From Toxoplasma gondii ME49 (lineage: Eukaryota; Apicomplexa; Conoidasida; Eucoccidiorida; Sarcocystidae): DNA of 64,000 bases. The position numbers and the translations under genes were made by a program. This document shows positions 11,914 to 24,900 of the stretch, piece after piece (position 1 is the first letter of the stretch; each line of letters begins with the position of its first letter). The notes under the pieces are model-generated. The model worked only from the letters and a program-made list of their open reading frames with translations, was not told the origin of the DNA and ran no database searches. The stretch covers positions 2,102,227-2,166,226 of the forward strand of contig NC_031472.1 in assembly GCF_000006565.2 (NCBI RefSeq), in the 5' to 3' direction.

Positions 11914-13359
11914 TTGTCTCCTTCGTGTGCAAGTGACTTTCAGCTAGTCCAGACGCTCCCTTTCTCTGCAGTCTTGTGTTTCGTCTCACCAGCGTTTCGG
12001 AAGGAGAAGGAGAAGAGCCACGGAGGAGCATCTGAGTTGCGTACACCGGTGCGTTCACGCTGAAATGGCACAAAACGGTGTTTCTCCGACTGAACAGAGT
12101 CTTCGAAGACGCATTTTTGGCAGCAAAGACGATGCTGTCTGTCTCGTCCTTCACGGTAGACTAGGCCCACAGACAAAAGCTGTCTAGTCTCGACCTACAG
12201 AACAAAATCTGTTGCTTTCCAGCTTGCCTTATGGCTCCTGCCCCAGCTCTTTCCTCGTCTAGCATGTCACGACTCCAGCAGACGCCGTAGGTTGCTTCCG
12301 TTTTTCTGTCAGTTCTTGGTTGCTTTCTTCCTGGATGCACTTCACAGCGCTGAACAGAACTCAAGCGACAGTTCAGGTCTGTACCTCCCTGTTGAAAGGA
12401 GAACCGCTATCGTCTGATTCAGAAACGGCAGCACTGGACACATCAGGCACAGGACGCTCTCATCTTTTTTTTTGGACAGGTGAAAGTAACACAGAAGCCA
12501 GCTGGACATCTCTTTTCGTTGAAACACACTTCCCTTCTCGCCGTTAGTGTGATCTCCAAGAAGTGGACTTCTTAAGACTCTGAAAAAGCTGATACAAGAC
12601 TCCTTTCTCCACACTACCGTTTTTGGTGTATCTCAAAGCTGGAGTCCTGCTCAGAGTCATGATTCCCCAGAAAAAATGTTACCTGCGGGCGCTCAGAAGA
12701 TCCGAAGCGTGTGCTTTGGATTTTCGCATTTCGACGAACAGAACTTAGACGTGACCGGGCGAGAGAGAAAAGGGAGGCAGAGACACTATCTCGTGTGAGA
12801 CAGGAGACAGAGAGACAGACCATTCACGAGAGAAGGACATGCACACGATGGTGCAGCAGGGACCATTCAAATCAGAAAAGGGAATACCCGAACTTCTGGT
12901 AACATTTCGTTTCTCTGCAGTCATTCGATGTAGAGAAAATGGGGTGAGTCTCCGGCAAGTGGTTTACGTGGAACTTGGAAATCGGCTCCGCACAATTCTG
13001 AAGCGGGCCGTTGCTGAACAAGGCGTGGAAGTGGAAGCAGCAACACGCAAGAGACAACGTTGCCTGCTGCTCAAGTTCACAGCTGATTCTCTTTCCAACA
13101 GCAGGTGCGCATTTGCCACCCTAGTCTCGGGGCATCCTCCCGCGCGAGGGTTTTGTGCTTTCGAGCTGCTGGCATTGCGATGCTGGGTCGCTAGAACGAT
13201 GACGGGAACTCGGCCGTCCTCATGTGAGTAATTCTTCGGCGAACGCAGGGGCAACAGTATATGAAGGAGATCGCAGTTCGGCGATGGACTGAGCCAGTCC
13301 TTTGGTAAATACCTCTAGCGTCTCACGAAAAATGCCCAACACAAACATAAGTCCGGTCA
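11914..13359. other. Intergenic region, uS5m 3' flank to tRNA-Pro
   Basis: No gene is supported here. The region should hold the uS5m 3' UTR and poly(A) site and the upstream flank of the tRNA. Reading frames such as 12839-13231 lack splice logic, a recognisable domain or protein-like composition. Confidence 0.5.
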
Positions 13360-13431
13360 GGCTGTTTAGTCTAGTGGTATGATTCTCGCTTAGGGTGCGA
13401 GAGGTCCCGGGTTCAATTCCCGGAACAGCCC
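13360..13431 (+). tRNA. tRNA-Pro (anticodon AGG)
   Basis: The acceptor stem GGCTGTT (13360-13366) pairs with AACAGCC (13424-13430), and the discriminator C is at 13431. The anticodon AGG lies at 13392-13394 in the loop CTTAGGGT. The internal promoter is complete: A box TAGTCTAGTGG at 13367-13377 and B box GGTTCAATTCC at 13410-13420. There is no intron, and CCA is not encoded, as usual for a nuclear tRNA. It reads proline CCU codons, and CCC after A34-to-inosine editing. Confidence 0.97.
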
Positions 13432-13435
13432 TTTT
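13432..13435 (+). terminator. RNA polymerase III terminator (T run) after tRNA-Pro
   Basis: TTTT begins directly after the discriminator base of tRNA-Pro, the usual simple Pol III stop signal. Confidence 0.8.
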
Positions 13436-14080
13436 CCCATCTGTTGTCATTTACCTCATTTGGTATCGCTTTTGTGGCTCTTGACCATGTCGATCACTAG
13501 GAAAGTTTCAGAAACTCTGCGGATCTCTCGAGTTGTGTTATTTTTGTCGTTCTTCCCCGATCTCTTCTGATCTTGCCCGAGGGTGTCGCAGTCCTCGCCG
13601 CGCTCGCTTCGCGACAAGAAAGAACCCCCGAGAGAGCAGACTGTTTGTGGACTCGATAAAACGGGTGTTAGCCGTCGATGAAAGAAACTGAAGGTGGCAC
13701 GTTAATGGAAGGCCTCTATTTTTCGTCGGCTTTTCTGATTGGCCGCATGCGCATGCCCCGCTTTCAGAGCACATCGCATGCAACGAGGATCGCTCTTCGC
13801 AGCATCGACTCAAGATCGCGCTCGGTGTCCAGTCCCGAAGGCGATTACCTAACGCTCTTTCTCATTTTCGTCTCTCTCCTTGACTTTCCACCAGTCCACG
13901 AAACAGGACTCCAAGTTGGACTCGTCTTTGTCCTTGCGTCTGCGAGCTTGTCGGCGCGTGACTTCCAGTTCAGCAGGAGTTTTACCTTTGCGAAACCCGC
14001 CAACTTTCCCTTAGGGTTGGTCTCCGCACCCTCGTCTCTCACTTTTGCCAGCGAGCGACAGAGAAAGAAATCTATAGAAA
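13436..14080. promoter_or_regulatory. Spacer between tRNA-Pro and the SPOUT methyltransferase gene
   Basis: About 645 bases that must contain the promoter and 5' UTR of the methyltransferase gene starting at 14081. GCATGC-type motifs occur at about 13745-13755 and 13777-13782. No reading frame here is convincing. Confidence 0.4.
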
Positions 14081-17000
14081 ATGGGGATGGCGACAAAGTC
14101 CGGCGGCAGCAACAGCCAGCTGGTGCCGTCTTCCTGGTTTGTCGCGCCTGCTGCCGACAATTCGGGGCCAGGAAGGCAGAGAGAAGCCGGGGCAGCGGCG
14201 ACAAAAATCTCAGACAGGAAAAGTGTGGAAAGAAATTGTTCCAGTGCGTCTCTCGGCCGTTCTGAAGCGACGCACGGACAGAAGGACGGGAGTCGACGCC
14301 GAAACAAAACAGGCGGCGACCCCGCGAAACCTGGGGTGTCCGTAAACCCGACACGGGAGGCAGGGGAATCGTCAACGACAGCGGATCAGGCACATTTCTC
14401 CAGGCCTTCACTGGCATTCAAGGACTGTCCGACGAAAAAATTCAACGATTCCAGACAGAGGCCACAAGACGGAAATCCACAAGTCCCGCGAAAAAACTGC
14501 GGAAGTCGCGAACAAGCATCCAGGAAGCATGGTAAGCCCTGGGAGAAGCTGGTCCACGGGGGTCGCTTCGGCGGCAGGCCGGGTAGTGCTACGAGTCGAA
14601 ACATCTCGTTTTCTCAAAGTCCAAAGGACGAGGAAGACGAAGACGAGGAACAGGCGACTTCCGTCGGTGAAGGCGAACGCGAGAGGATGCTGGCTGCTGC
14701 CATGGCGGCGATCGAAGCAAAAGCCGACGAGGCTGCGCTCTCAGATGTCGAGGAAAAGAAGGCGCGGGGAAAAGGAACGAACGGCTTTCGAGACGGAAAG
14801 AGAAAACGTGAAGCTGAGGCGGCGACCCAGCGCGGCAGTGGAACTCTGGAAGAAACAAAAAACGAAAGAACGCCTACAGACGAGGCCTTCAGTGGTCGCG
14901 ACGAACAGGAAAAAAAGAGGCGGAAGACCGGGGAACGGCGCCAAGCTCTTTCGCAGACAAAAGGCAAAGTTGGAAGGAACGGAGGGACTGGCGAGCGAGA
15001 GGAAAACGCAGACGACAGTCCAGGCCTGCCCTGCGATGGGTCGATGGGCGACAAAGACCGGCAAGCAGGGGCAGAAACTGAGAGCGACAGTGAGGGTGAT
15101 GACGACGACTGCCACATCCACATCGTGAGACGCACTGGGAAGATGCAAACAACACAAACAGGAAAGAACGAGGCAGACAACGCGCCGCCTGACAGGAAGC
15201 ACGGATTCCCTGGTTCGTCGTCCAGCCGGTGAGTGAGAACCAGATGCCGAGAGACGACTTGATAAAGATTGGCCGTGAAGACAGGCAGGGACGAAGACGC
15301 TGTTGACGATTGTTGACGGGAAAACCCCAGGCGCGAAAGGGAGACGCACGAACAGACGCTCAGAGACTTTTTCAGAAAGGAGTTGCCAGTCGCATTTCAC
15401 CATCATGGTATTAGCACGGAGCCACCCTGTATCATCGAAGTCAGTTCACGAGGACGTAGCGTGGTCTTTTGTGCTGTCCAGGTTCCTTCTGTCTGTGTAC
15501 CTGACTGCGTTGAATGGAGGTTTAGCTCGCGTGGACTCTCTGTATCACCAGCTGTCTCGGGGTCTGTTTCTTGTTGTTAGGACTGAGGTCGTGAAAACGC
15601 GTGACAGAGATCGCCGGCGAGTTGCTGGACATACAGACCACCGAAGTGGTCCTCGACCATCTACGGACAGAGGAGCCTCGTTCGGTTTCCATGTTTCCGC
15701 GGAAGAAAACCGATTCTTTCCTCCTCTCGCCGAGCAGAAGACAGAGGCATGCTCTGAAGACCAGGAAACGGAGACGCCAGGCGAGAAGAAGGTAGCTGGA
15801 AGACCCGGCGACGAAGAGACAGCGGAACTTCTTCGTTTCGTGCCTAAAGTGAGTCGAGTCTACCTTCGCTGACACTTCGGTCTCCAGCTTGTCTTGAACT
15901 TTCAGTTGCGATCAAAGGTATCTGAGTAGCATACCGGACACTGAAAGACACAAGCTGAAGCTGCTCGACGTTCAAACTGGACGCGCTGTCCTCGGTGTCT
16001 TCAGTCGTCTCTCGTTTTGGGGAAGCGACAGAGAGCGCCGATTCGAGCGACAAATAGAGAAAGCGCGGAGAAAAGAAAACAGCTGTTAAAGACCATCGGC
16101 CACGACGTGGAAAGCAGCGACGGCTGTTGTCTGATGTCTATGGTTTGTTTTCTCTTTTCTCTTCGTCTGTGACAGACTCTGCCCTTTGCAGGCGCGAGAA
16201 GAACACACACGCTCTCCATTGCGTTGCCGGCGTCCATCATTGACAATGCACAGGTACACCCTTGTCTGACTGGGAATTCTTTCAACAGGAGAGAACCTGT
16301 CTTTCCACGATCCCTTTTATTGCTTCGTTTCTTCTCACGCCGACCCACTGCACAAGCCTTTCTTGACACTCTGTCTTGCTGCTCATGCTACCTTCCCCTC
16401 TCCCTCTCGCAGTCGTTTCCCTACCTTCTCTGTTTACCGCTTTCTTGTTGTCTCATGTCTTCCTTCTTCGCTTTCAGAGTTCTGTTCGCAGTCACCTCTG
16501 TGACGTCATCTATGTGAAAGTGTGTGTGTTTCTCTCAGACGGCAGAATTGCGAGCAGCTCTCGTTGGACAGATCGCACGAACACTGACAGTTTTTGGAGT
16601 CGACGAAATCATTGTTTACGAAGACGTTGGTGAGCTTTTCACTCGAAACGTCCTCTACGAGTGTGGGCTTTACACTGGAGTTCTTTAAAAGTACTTGCAA
16701 GCGCAGGTCTGTTTTTCATCTTCGATTTGAGGAGACAACGAGAAGAGGCTTCGTTTCCTCGAACCCGTCGTCTGTGGTCTCTCCAGGCAGCTGTACCGAT
16801 TTGTTCTCAGTGCATGCGTGACAGTGCTGTTCGTTTTGTTTCTGCTTCTCTCACGTCGAGGACTGGGTGGTGAACCTGCGGAGTTGCGCAGAGCTGAGAG
16901 AGAGAGACACTCAAGAAGAGATCCATCAGACTCTTTTCAGTTCCCTAGATCGGTTCGCGCTTCAATGACAGAGACCACAGAGAAGCTCAGGAGACAGAAG

Positions 17001-17838
17001 TGATGAGGTAGTTATATGCCAGTGGTCACGAACGTGTGTTTCCTTTGCGTTGTTTAATGGCCTTCATTGGGTGACTTTGTTCTGATGCTCTTGAAACCCC
17101 GCCGTCGCTGGCCTCGTAGGAGAGGGCCGTTTAGCCGGGTCGTTTGAGTCTGGGAAAGGTTTCCCGCTATTCGAATAGCACAGTGACCGTAGCTGTGGAT
17201 GGACGCTAGTTGTACAGTGTGTCTGTTGACTGGTTTATTCTCGTCCTCCTGGAAGCATGTACGGAGAGAAACTGCCAGATGGCTTGTTCCGCGTTCAGTA
17301 CGGGACCACTCGACTTCTCTATTTTGGTCTCGTTTCCGAGATTCGCTCGACTCTGACAGAACCTCTCATACTACCTCGAAAACCTTTGCCACACGGGTTC
17401 GCATCTCCACTTGATCTCTCAAATTATTCAAAAGGATTCCGGATGACTTTGGTGAGCTTCGTTATTCTACTACATGATGTTCGACTGGTTCAACTTCTGC
17501 AATTTCCCTGTGACTTTCTCAGCGGCTGCCATCTCCAGAGGCGCCAACAAGGACGAAGGTCACTCGCCAGCACTCGAATTTTTCGTACGAAATTTGAGAT
17601 ATTTGGAAACTCCGCAGTTCCTGCGCAAGTCACTCTTTCCCATTCACCCTGGTAAGTCCATATATGCATATGGTGTATGACTCCGTACACGATTACACAT
17701 TTGTATTGGCACGTATGTATGTATACATTTGTATTGGCACGTATGTATGTATACATTTGTATTTGAGTCTTATATATATATATATATATCTACTTTCAGT
17801 TATTATGTGTACTTGTGTACTCTAATATAGGAATAATG

Positions 17839-17869
<31 letters not shown>

Positions 17870-20212
17870 GTGTAAGCATATGCTGTTGTGCAGGAAAGTG
17901 TTACGCAGAGTTGAAGATGGCGGCGTTGCGAGTGCAGTTCACTCGAGTGCTTTTCTTCACTTCCCTGGATTCGTGTGTCTATAGCCCGTTTTTTCTTTTT
18001 TATCGTGATCGTTCCTCTTTCTTTTTGTTTTCGTTACACTGTGGACCTAGGGTTGATTGTTTTTTCTCGAGTTCTTCGACTGCAAGCCCCTTCATCCTCT
18101 TTTTCTGCTTTTTCTGTGAACTGTAGATTTACGGTTTGCGGGGCTGCAGAACCCTTTGGACGCACCCCACCATTTGCGAAGAAATGAGTGGCTGCCGTAC
18201 CGAGAAGGCGTCGTCATCGCATCTTCTAAAACGCGAGAAGAGACGCCGCAGGGCAAGTCGGAGAGCAGAGCCCCCGCAAAGGGAGAGGAAGTCAAGCTGA
18301 CGGCAGCGGAGAAGAAGCGACTCAAGAACAAGAAGGGCGCGTGGGTTGATTGTGGTCTGCCAGCTCACGTCTGGGTCCCTGACACTCGCTTGCAGGACGG
18401 GATGAGGTGAGCGAAGAGCAGTGCGGCGCAGTGGGGACGGGGAAGCAGGCGTTCTTCTGTGTCAGGGCAGTGGAAGTGAAGGACGTCCATGCTTCTCTCG
18501 CTTCCTCGTTTCTGAGTCGATCGCAGTTTGAAGAGGACAGCGTTCGTATGTGTATGCTGTGTTGACCGCGATAGGGTATCATTCTTTTGGGGGGTTCGTT
18601 TTAGCGTGTTCTTGCCTCTCTGTCGGGGGTTCGGATCTCTGTTCGCAGTTTAACGGAGAGATTGATCAAGGAGAGGCGTCCGTAAAAGTAGCAATATTTT
18701 TAGCAAACGTTTCACGTTTTCTTCCAGGACGGTTTTAATCCGTTCTCGTCTGGATGCACATCACACTGTCCTGATCGGAGTTTCTCCTTTTTCTGATGCT
18801 TCTCGTGTCTTCAGAGTCACTATTCGTCTCGACCCTTCTGTCCGGCAGCTTCAGCGTCAACCGCGAGAAAGAGGAGATGCAGAGCCGCCTCTGATGAAAG
18901 GCGCAGCGGTTTCTCCGGATGAACCTCCGGTCAAGGCAGGTGAGGAAGAAAACATGTGTATCTAGCTCGCGATGTCTTTTTGTCCCCCCAATAAATCTCG
19001 TGTGTATTTGGTGAAAACAGTTGGCTGTGCGGGGTAACGGAGAAAGGCCGTTTTATTCGTGTTTTACATTTCCCTTCCTTGTTCCTGACTGCGGTGCAAA
19101 CCGTCTCCAAACAGTCTTGACTGTCACGAGTCGCTTTTCATTGCTGCTGTTGTAGCGTCCTTCCTCCGTGCATTAATCTTCGCACTCGCTACGGGATGCC
19201 CACTTCTCTTTCTCTCTTCGTCGGCGTCCCCGGTGCACATAGTGGCGGAGACTTTTTCTTGTTTAAGTTGCTCGTCGTTGTTGGTGTAAATGCATTGGAA
19301 CCACTTTCTCTGTCTTTTCGGTTTTACGGTGCTTTCTCTAGGACTCTACTGGGGCTACCGCGTCCGCATTGCTCAGCATTTCCAGGATGTTTTTTCCAAC
19401 TGCCCGTTCAGCTCCGATGGTCGCTACGATCTGACTGTCGGCACGTCGGAGAGAGGGACCTGTGTAGGCCGAGACTTTGCGTTCCCAATGAACTACAAGT
19501 GAGCTCTTTGGGGTGTAGAAAGAAGCGAAACTAGAGATATTTTAAAAGTATGCTTAACCCCCCCCCCTCAATTGAAAGTGAGACTTGCAGGAACAGTATA
19601 GCCGATGCCCTTCTCACTTGAGATAGCTTAGACAACGTGCTTGAGTGCCGCGAATGCTTGGGGTTCCTCGAAGTGCCTGAATCTGCTGTCGAGGGTTCTG
19701 ATTACTCAGCTCCTGTAAATATTCACACTAAGAATAGCAACTCTAAATCAATTTGTCTGAATTAGGAGTAGACCCAAAGAGGCTCTCAGAGGCGTCGCCT
19801 ATACAGGAATCGAAAAGAGTGACGAGCACAAAGGAAAGAAACCATTTAGAAGCAGGCAGCAGGTTGTGCGCAGAGCCGGTCGACGATAAAGGGAACAAGT
19901 GCGAGTGATAGATGGAGAGAGAAAGGAACGTGACATGCTGAGTGAGCAAAGCGTAAACGTGGCGGTATGTTTTCGGTGTGTCTCAGACACATGCTTCTCG
20001 TTTTCGGAGGGCTGCAAGGACTGGAAGCTGTTCTTCTAGATCGCCAGTCAAACTGTGCGCCTTGCCGCGATCCTTCCACGCTCTTCGATATGTACTTGAA
20101 CACCTGTCCTTTCCAACGCTCTAGAACAATTCGAGCTGAAGAGGCTGTTCCGATCACTTTGGCACTGCTTCGACCCTACCTTCTTGAGTCTGCGGCGGAC
20201 AAAAACGCGTGA
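14081..20212 (+). CDS. SPOUT1: SPOUT1/C9orf114-family RNA methyltransferase, 9 exons
   Basis: Predicted SAM-dependent RNA methyltransferase of the SPOUT (trefoil-knot) class. Its human relative SPOUT1 (C9orf114/CENP-32) methylates a uridine N3 in large-subunit rRNA. Exons: 14081-15228, 15581-15848, 16176-16253, 16539-16629, 17523-17651, 18127-18406, 18815-18939, 19342-19498, 19987-20212. All phases agree and give 833 residues. The catalytic part begins near residue 478 with HTLSIALPASIIDNAQ, followed by LRAALVGQIARTLTVFGVDE. The C-terminal knot is marked by LLVFGGLQGLEAVL, DMYLNTCPFQRSRTIRAEEA and a final LRPYL. Residues 1 to about 470 are a Lys/Arg/Glu-rich, low-complexity extension not found in the animal protein, which is about 375 residues, so nuclear or nucleolar location is likely. 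A Lys-rich insert (KKRLKNKKG) lies in exon 6. The exact target base cannot be read from the sequence. Confidence 0.92.
17699..17757. repeat. Two-copy 28-bp tandem repeat in methyltransferase intron
   Basis: A unit containing TTGTATTGGCACGTATGTAT is repeated at 17701 and 17729 with the same spacing, followed by a partial third start. It is intronic. Confidence 0.85.
17771..17868. repeat. (TA)n microsatellites in methyltransferase intron
   Basis: TA runs at 17771-17789 and about 17838-17868, in the intron between exons 5 and 6, directly beside the 28-bp repeat. Confidence 0.9.
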
Positions 20213-21990
20213 GGGTCTTCACGTCGTTCTTCCTTCTCTTTCCAGTTGCCTCTCACTCGTCCTGTTCAGTCGTCGAGCCTTCCTCGTGTTTTCCTCTTGT
20301 CTCTTTCTCGGCGCTCGGCGAGCGTGGAAACTGTGGGGATGTGGCGGAACTGGCGGGACTATGAGTTCATCTGCTCTTCTTTTCCTAACAACCAACGTCT
20401 CGACACACCTGCACTTTCTTGTCCTTCTCTTTCTGGTTGATTCTTTTTCTCGATCCGTTTCGGATGCACACGAAGGCTCCCACTTAGATGGCCTGTCATC
20501 AGTTTGTTTTCATGGGTCGATGTGACAGTTCTTTGCCTTCACGTGCCTCGTCTGGTCAGCATTGTTCTAGAGAAACGAAAAGCTGGACGGTTGTCTCTCT
20601 TTAACGTCTTTCGGGATTGTTTGCCCGGACCGCCAGCAACTTTTCCGAGACAAACGGGATCTACGCGATTTCTTCTTAACGGTTTCGCGAGCAATCGTCT
20701 TCCAGCTCTTCTTCCCACACTCGACACAAGAGCGGTTAGAGCTGCTCTCGTTCGTGTACTCGACAGACACCGAAACGTTCAGGTTTTTTTTCCTGTCGTA
20801 AATTGCCAGTCTGTTGGTGGTTCACGACTGAGCTTCTTGTTCACAGCTCCACACTCGATACGTATTCAAAGGGAAGAGAAGAAGAATGTAGAGGAGAGAA
20901 AGTAGGAATGAATGAGAACATCGAAAGCGGATTCGTCAGCAGTTAGTCACGCGTGACCAGAAGGACAAGATTTCTCTGCTCTAAGCGTCGCACAAGTAAT
21001 GAGTTCTGGCAGCCAGGGCGCAAAAAGCATTGAACTGCAAACAGCAGTTACATTTGTGGCAGAAATTTGTGCATTTGTTTCGGGTTTTCAAGGGTCTTCC
21101 TTTGGCTTTTCGGCTCTTTCCGGACGCGAGACCGCATGGACTATGGAACGACAGACTGCGCTCCCCTATACAAGGAGATTAGAACTTGGTTCCATTAAAC
21201 TAAGATCCTCCAACGTGATACCTTACCCGTACGAGTGCACTAGACAGACAGCCGCCCACATAATTTGGGTTGTTGAGTGGCTAGACTGAACCTTCTTGCG
21301 GTTGGCAAAAAAATGGTGGCAAACGTGCCATGAAAAGAGCAGAAACAAGGCCTGTTTCCAGGCTGGAAACTTGCAGATGAAACGGAAGAGTTCAAGCCCA
21401 CTTAGAAGGGGAAAGGGTCCAGCTACGAAGAGATATCGCGGAGAAGACAAGCGTACATTGACATGCAAATTTGTCGCGATATGATCAGCAAGGAGGGAAA
21501 CAGTTTCATGATGAGAGCGTTGTTCTGAGGAGGAAATGAGAAATCCTTAATCTCCAAAATGGCAATCGCACATACCAAACTTTGTTCAACATGAAGCACG
21601 ACTTTTCCCGTGTGCCGACAGGACGTCTGCTTCTCTGTTTTTCTCGTAGTCCAAAGACCAAGAGATCGAAGGAACCCGGTCAGACGAGTTATTGCCAAAG
21701 CCGTACTACCCTTGAATCGATATTTCGTCTTGGAAGCGTATTCAAAGACAGATACCCCCAAAAGTTGGTGGAGAAAGAGACTTTTTATCTCCTATTTTAT
21801 GGACAGTAATGGATTTGCGGAGACACATGGCTGCTGTTGGTTGTTGTTTCTGTTCCACTTATATTACCATGATCAACTCATGTACGTTTTGCAGTAACCG
21901 CTTTTGCTGCTCCCTGTTTCGTACGCCGTGGTGACTTTCTTGTATTGTGTCTACACCTTTGCCAACCCACGGACATCGTTTTTTCTCGTT
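20213..21990. other. Convergent 3' intergenic region
   Basis: About 1.8 kb between the stop of the + strand methyltransferase and the stop of the - strand HAP2. It should hold the two 3' UTRs. The open frames at 20504-20905 and 21423-21761 show no domain and lie in low-information sequence. Confidence 0.5.
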
Positions 21991-24900
21991 CTACCTCATT
22001 GAAACACAGTAACTAGGATTTGTTTCGACCATCTGAATCTCTTTGTGTTCCTCGATTTCCACAGAGGGTAGAGTCGAGAAACTCCCTTCAATGTATTTTT
22101 CCCCCCGTGTTTCGGGTTCATGTGCCACTACTGTGGTGAGCTCTGGTCGTGCTGTCTGCGGTGATGCGCCTCCTTGGTCAGTCGTATCCCTTAGTGTATC
22201 GGATTCGCCTTCTTCATCTCTGTCCTGTTCTTCGATGTCATCTTCTGGGTTTTCTTCTTGCGGTGTTCGCGGTTCCTTCAAATGCTGCTTCTTTCTCTTC
22301 GCCTTCCGTGCACGGGTGCATTGTGTACTTCCTCTACTGATGGACACTGCGTCTAATCCCGCCTCTTCACGGCCTTCTTGGTATTCGATTTCATCCCTTT
22401 TTCTGTGCAGGAACTTCCTCATCTTCCCTGCTGCACCAGTGATCCCAACGTTTGATCGTTCTTTCCCTCTATCTGCGCTATCCTCTTCGTTGCCTTCTTT
22501 TTCCCTCTCGACGGGTGTTTGCCCGTGCTCAAGCACCTTGTCTTTTCCGGCCTTTGACGGGTGCGAATCAGAGTCATCTTGACCTAGATGTTTCCGCAGT
22601 TGTCCTTCTAGCTCTACTTCGAGAGGTGTCTGATTGTCGTTTCCCATGAAAATGGAGGATTTATGTTCAATCTGACTCCTGATCTGTTGAGTTGTGCTCG
22701 TGCCCTTGTTTCCTGCAGAGAGAGGATGATCCGGTTGGCTCTGGGTAGAGTGTTTCTCCTTCAGTTTCCCTTCTACGTGCCCGCGTTTATCTTCCTCCTT
22801 TGTTCTTGCACACTCCCCTTGCCTTCGTTTGGCCCCTGTCTCCCGTTGTTCCTTCATGATATGCGGTTTTGACTTCGTGACTGCTGAAGCAGATTGGTTG
22901 TTGTCGGCGATACCCATAGTCGAGGACCGCGACCCCTCGACCCCATTCTTCTTGGAAACCATGTCTTTTTTAGACGCAGTGGCTTCTCCTTCTCCTGCCC
23001 AAATTTCTGCGTTCCCTGCCGCTGCCTGCCGCTGATATTCTTGCCTTTTTTGTTTCTTTGCTTGTTTGCGTAAACTGCGTTTTTCCTTCTTGCTCAACTT
23101 CGCTGCGTGACTCGTGGCCGATTCCCCGAACAGAGACGTTTCTGCCGGGTCAGCCTTTCCCTGAAGTTTATCTTGGATCCCAGGACCTCTTGCGTCTTCG
23201 GCAAACGATTGTGGCGTTACAGAATGCGCCTCAACATTTGTGTCTCCTTTCTTCTTCTTCCCCGTTCTCCGACCAAAGAAACCCATTGCTGCTGTGGCAC
23301 CGACGGCTGCTTTCGTAAAAGCCCCCCCGAGTAGTTTTCTCTGAGGCATCTTCGTTATTTTGTGTGAGTGCTGTGTGTCGTGTGCCTGAACAGAATTTTT
23401 CGCTGCCGATCCCTGCTTAAGACTCGGCATCTTCGGTGCTTTTAGTTTCGCGGGAACCCTGATTTTCGGCATCTTTATTCGCTTAGCCTTGAGTGTACTT
23501 TCCTGGAGACCGTGTGCTCGCTTTGTCCAGTTCAGGGCGCTAGGGCAACGACCGAAGCATGCAACGCATGCAGAACAACAGTACTTGCTTATTTGTGCGA
23601 GCCGTTTCGAGAGGCTACCAGAGGCTCGGCTGGAGCAACGGAGAACTCCTCCGCACTTCGCTCTGAGGAAGCGCATGCATGCCTTGCACGATTTGCTGAG
23701 GATCCGAGCGAATCCCCCGCATGCTTTTACGAGACAGGAACAGTACGTTCGCAAGAAGAAGGCGAGAGCGGAAGCGAAACGCCGTGCAAAACCACAGAAG
23801 CAACTAAGCCCGACGCGGAGGAAAGGCAAAAGGACGGGACCGAAGAAGACGAGGAGGACTCCCGCCACAACGACTGCGAGGATAGACACAATCGTCGCCT
23901 TCAAGGCTGCGAAACACGTCCGAACTGCAAAGAGCCAGACAGAAAACAAAGAGAAGTGGAGGTTAAAGAACAGTTGTGCCTTTTCCGAAGATGAAGATCC
24001 ACTGGGGGAAGAAGCGAGTGGCAAACTGATGGAACAACTGAAGACGTGAGGAGTACAGCATTCTGCCAGTAATTTACTTCTGTCGAAAACCAACCCGTCT
24101 TACGTGTTTGTTCACACGGTCCATCTCCACAGACTTTTCCATGGTGACTGGCTAAAGGTGTAGACGTCTGTTTTGTCTGTGGGAAAAAAGGACTCTATTC
24201 TGTTAGGAAATGGAGGATCCTTCTACACTGATCTCGAACACAGATACACTACGCCACTGCCTCCTGGCAACCCCTCAACTGTACGAGTGACAAGTTAATG
24301 AATTCTTTGTGGGGTCGTCTGGTGCTCAGACATCATACTCAAGGGGAGAAGAGAACAGTGTGTCAAAGGAACGAAATGGATAATCGGACAAAGCAGGCCG
24401 CTAAAAGTGTTGGATTTCAATAACTTACGACGCTAAATTTATTTCGCAGCGATTATGATACTGCGGTATCTCTCATTACAAGTAAAAGTGTTTCACAGCG
24501 GTCTTGTGGTAAACTTATAGGTAGATTACTGTTATATTCTTACATCTGAATAGGAGGCATACGCCGTTATACCATCTGCAAGGACACACTGCCGGGCCGG
24601 AAGGCCGTGTGATCCCAAAAAACCGCTCGAAGTTCGACAGACCGTCTTTGTCCTCCTGGAAAGGACACACAGAAATGATGAGCAAATGCCGAGATAAGCG
24701 GAATAGCCTGGGTCCGTCCACGAGTCAAGGAGCGGAAACAAACCCGATATACAATGCCTGATATAACATGTACCTTCCCCGTTGCCCTTGCTCCATTTCT
24801 TCACCTTCTGTGTAGCGAATCAGAAATGCAGGTATGGGCAGAACAGGGGTAGACCGAAAGAATCCCTGTTGATCCCGAACGCAAGAGTGTAAACTTCTCG

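Noticed and set aside
12839..13231. 130-codon + strand frame before tRNA-Pro
   Set aside because: No domain, no splice context and no sign of selection visible by eye.
14614..15406. Antisense frames opposite the methyltransferase first exon
   Set aside because: Shadows of Lys/Glu-rich coding sequence.
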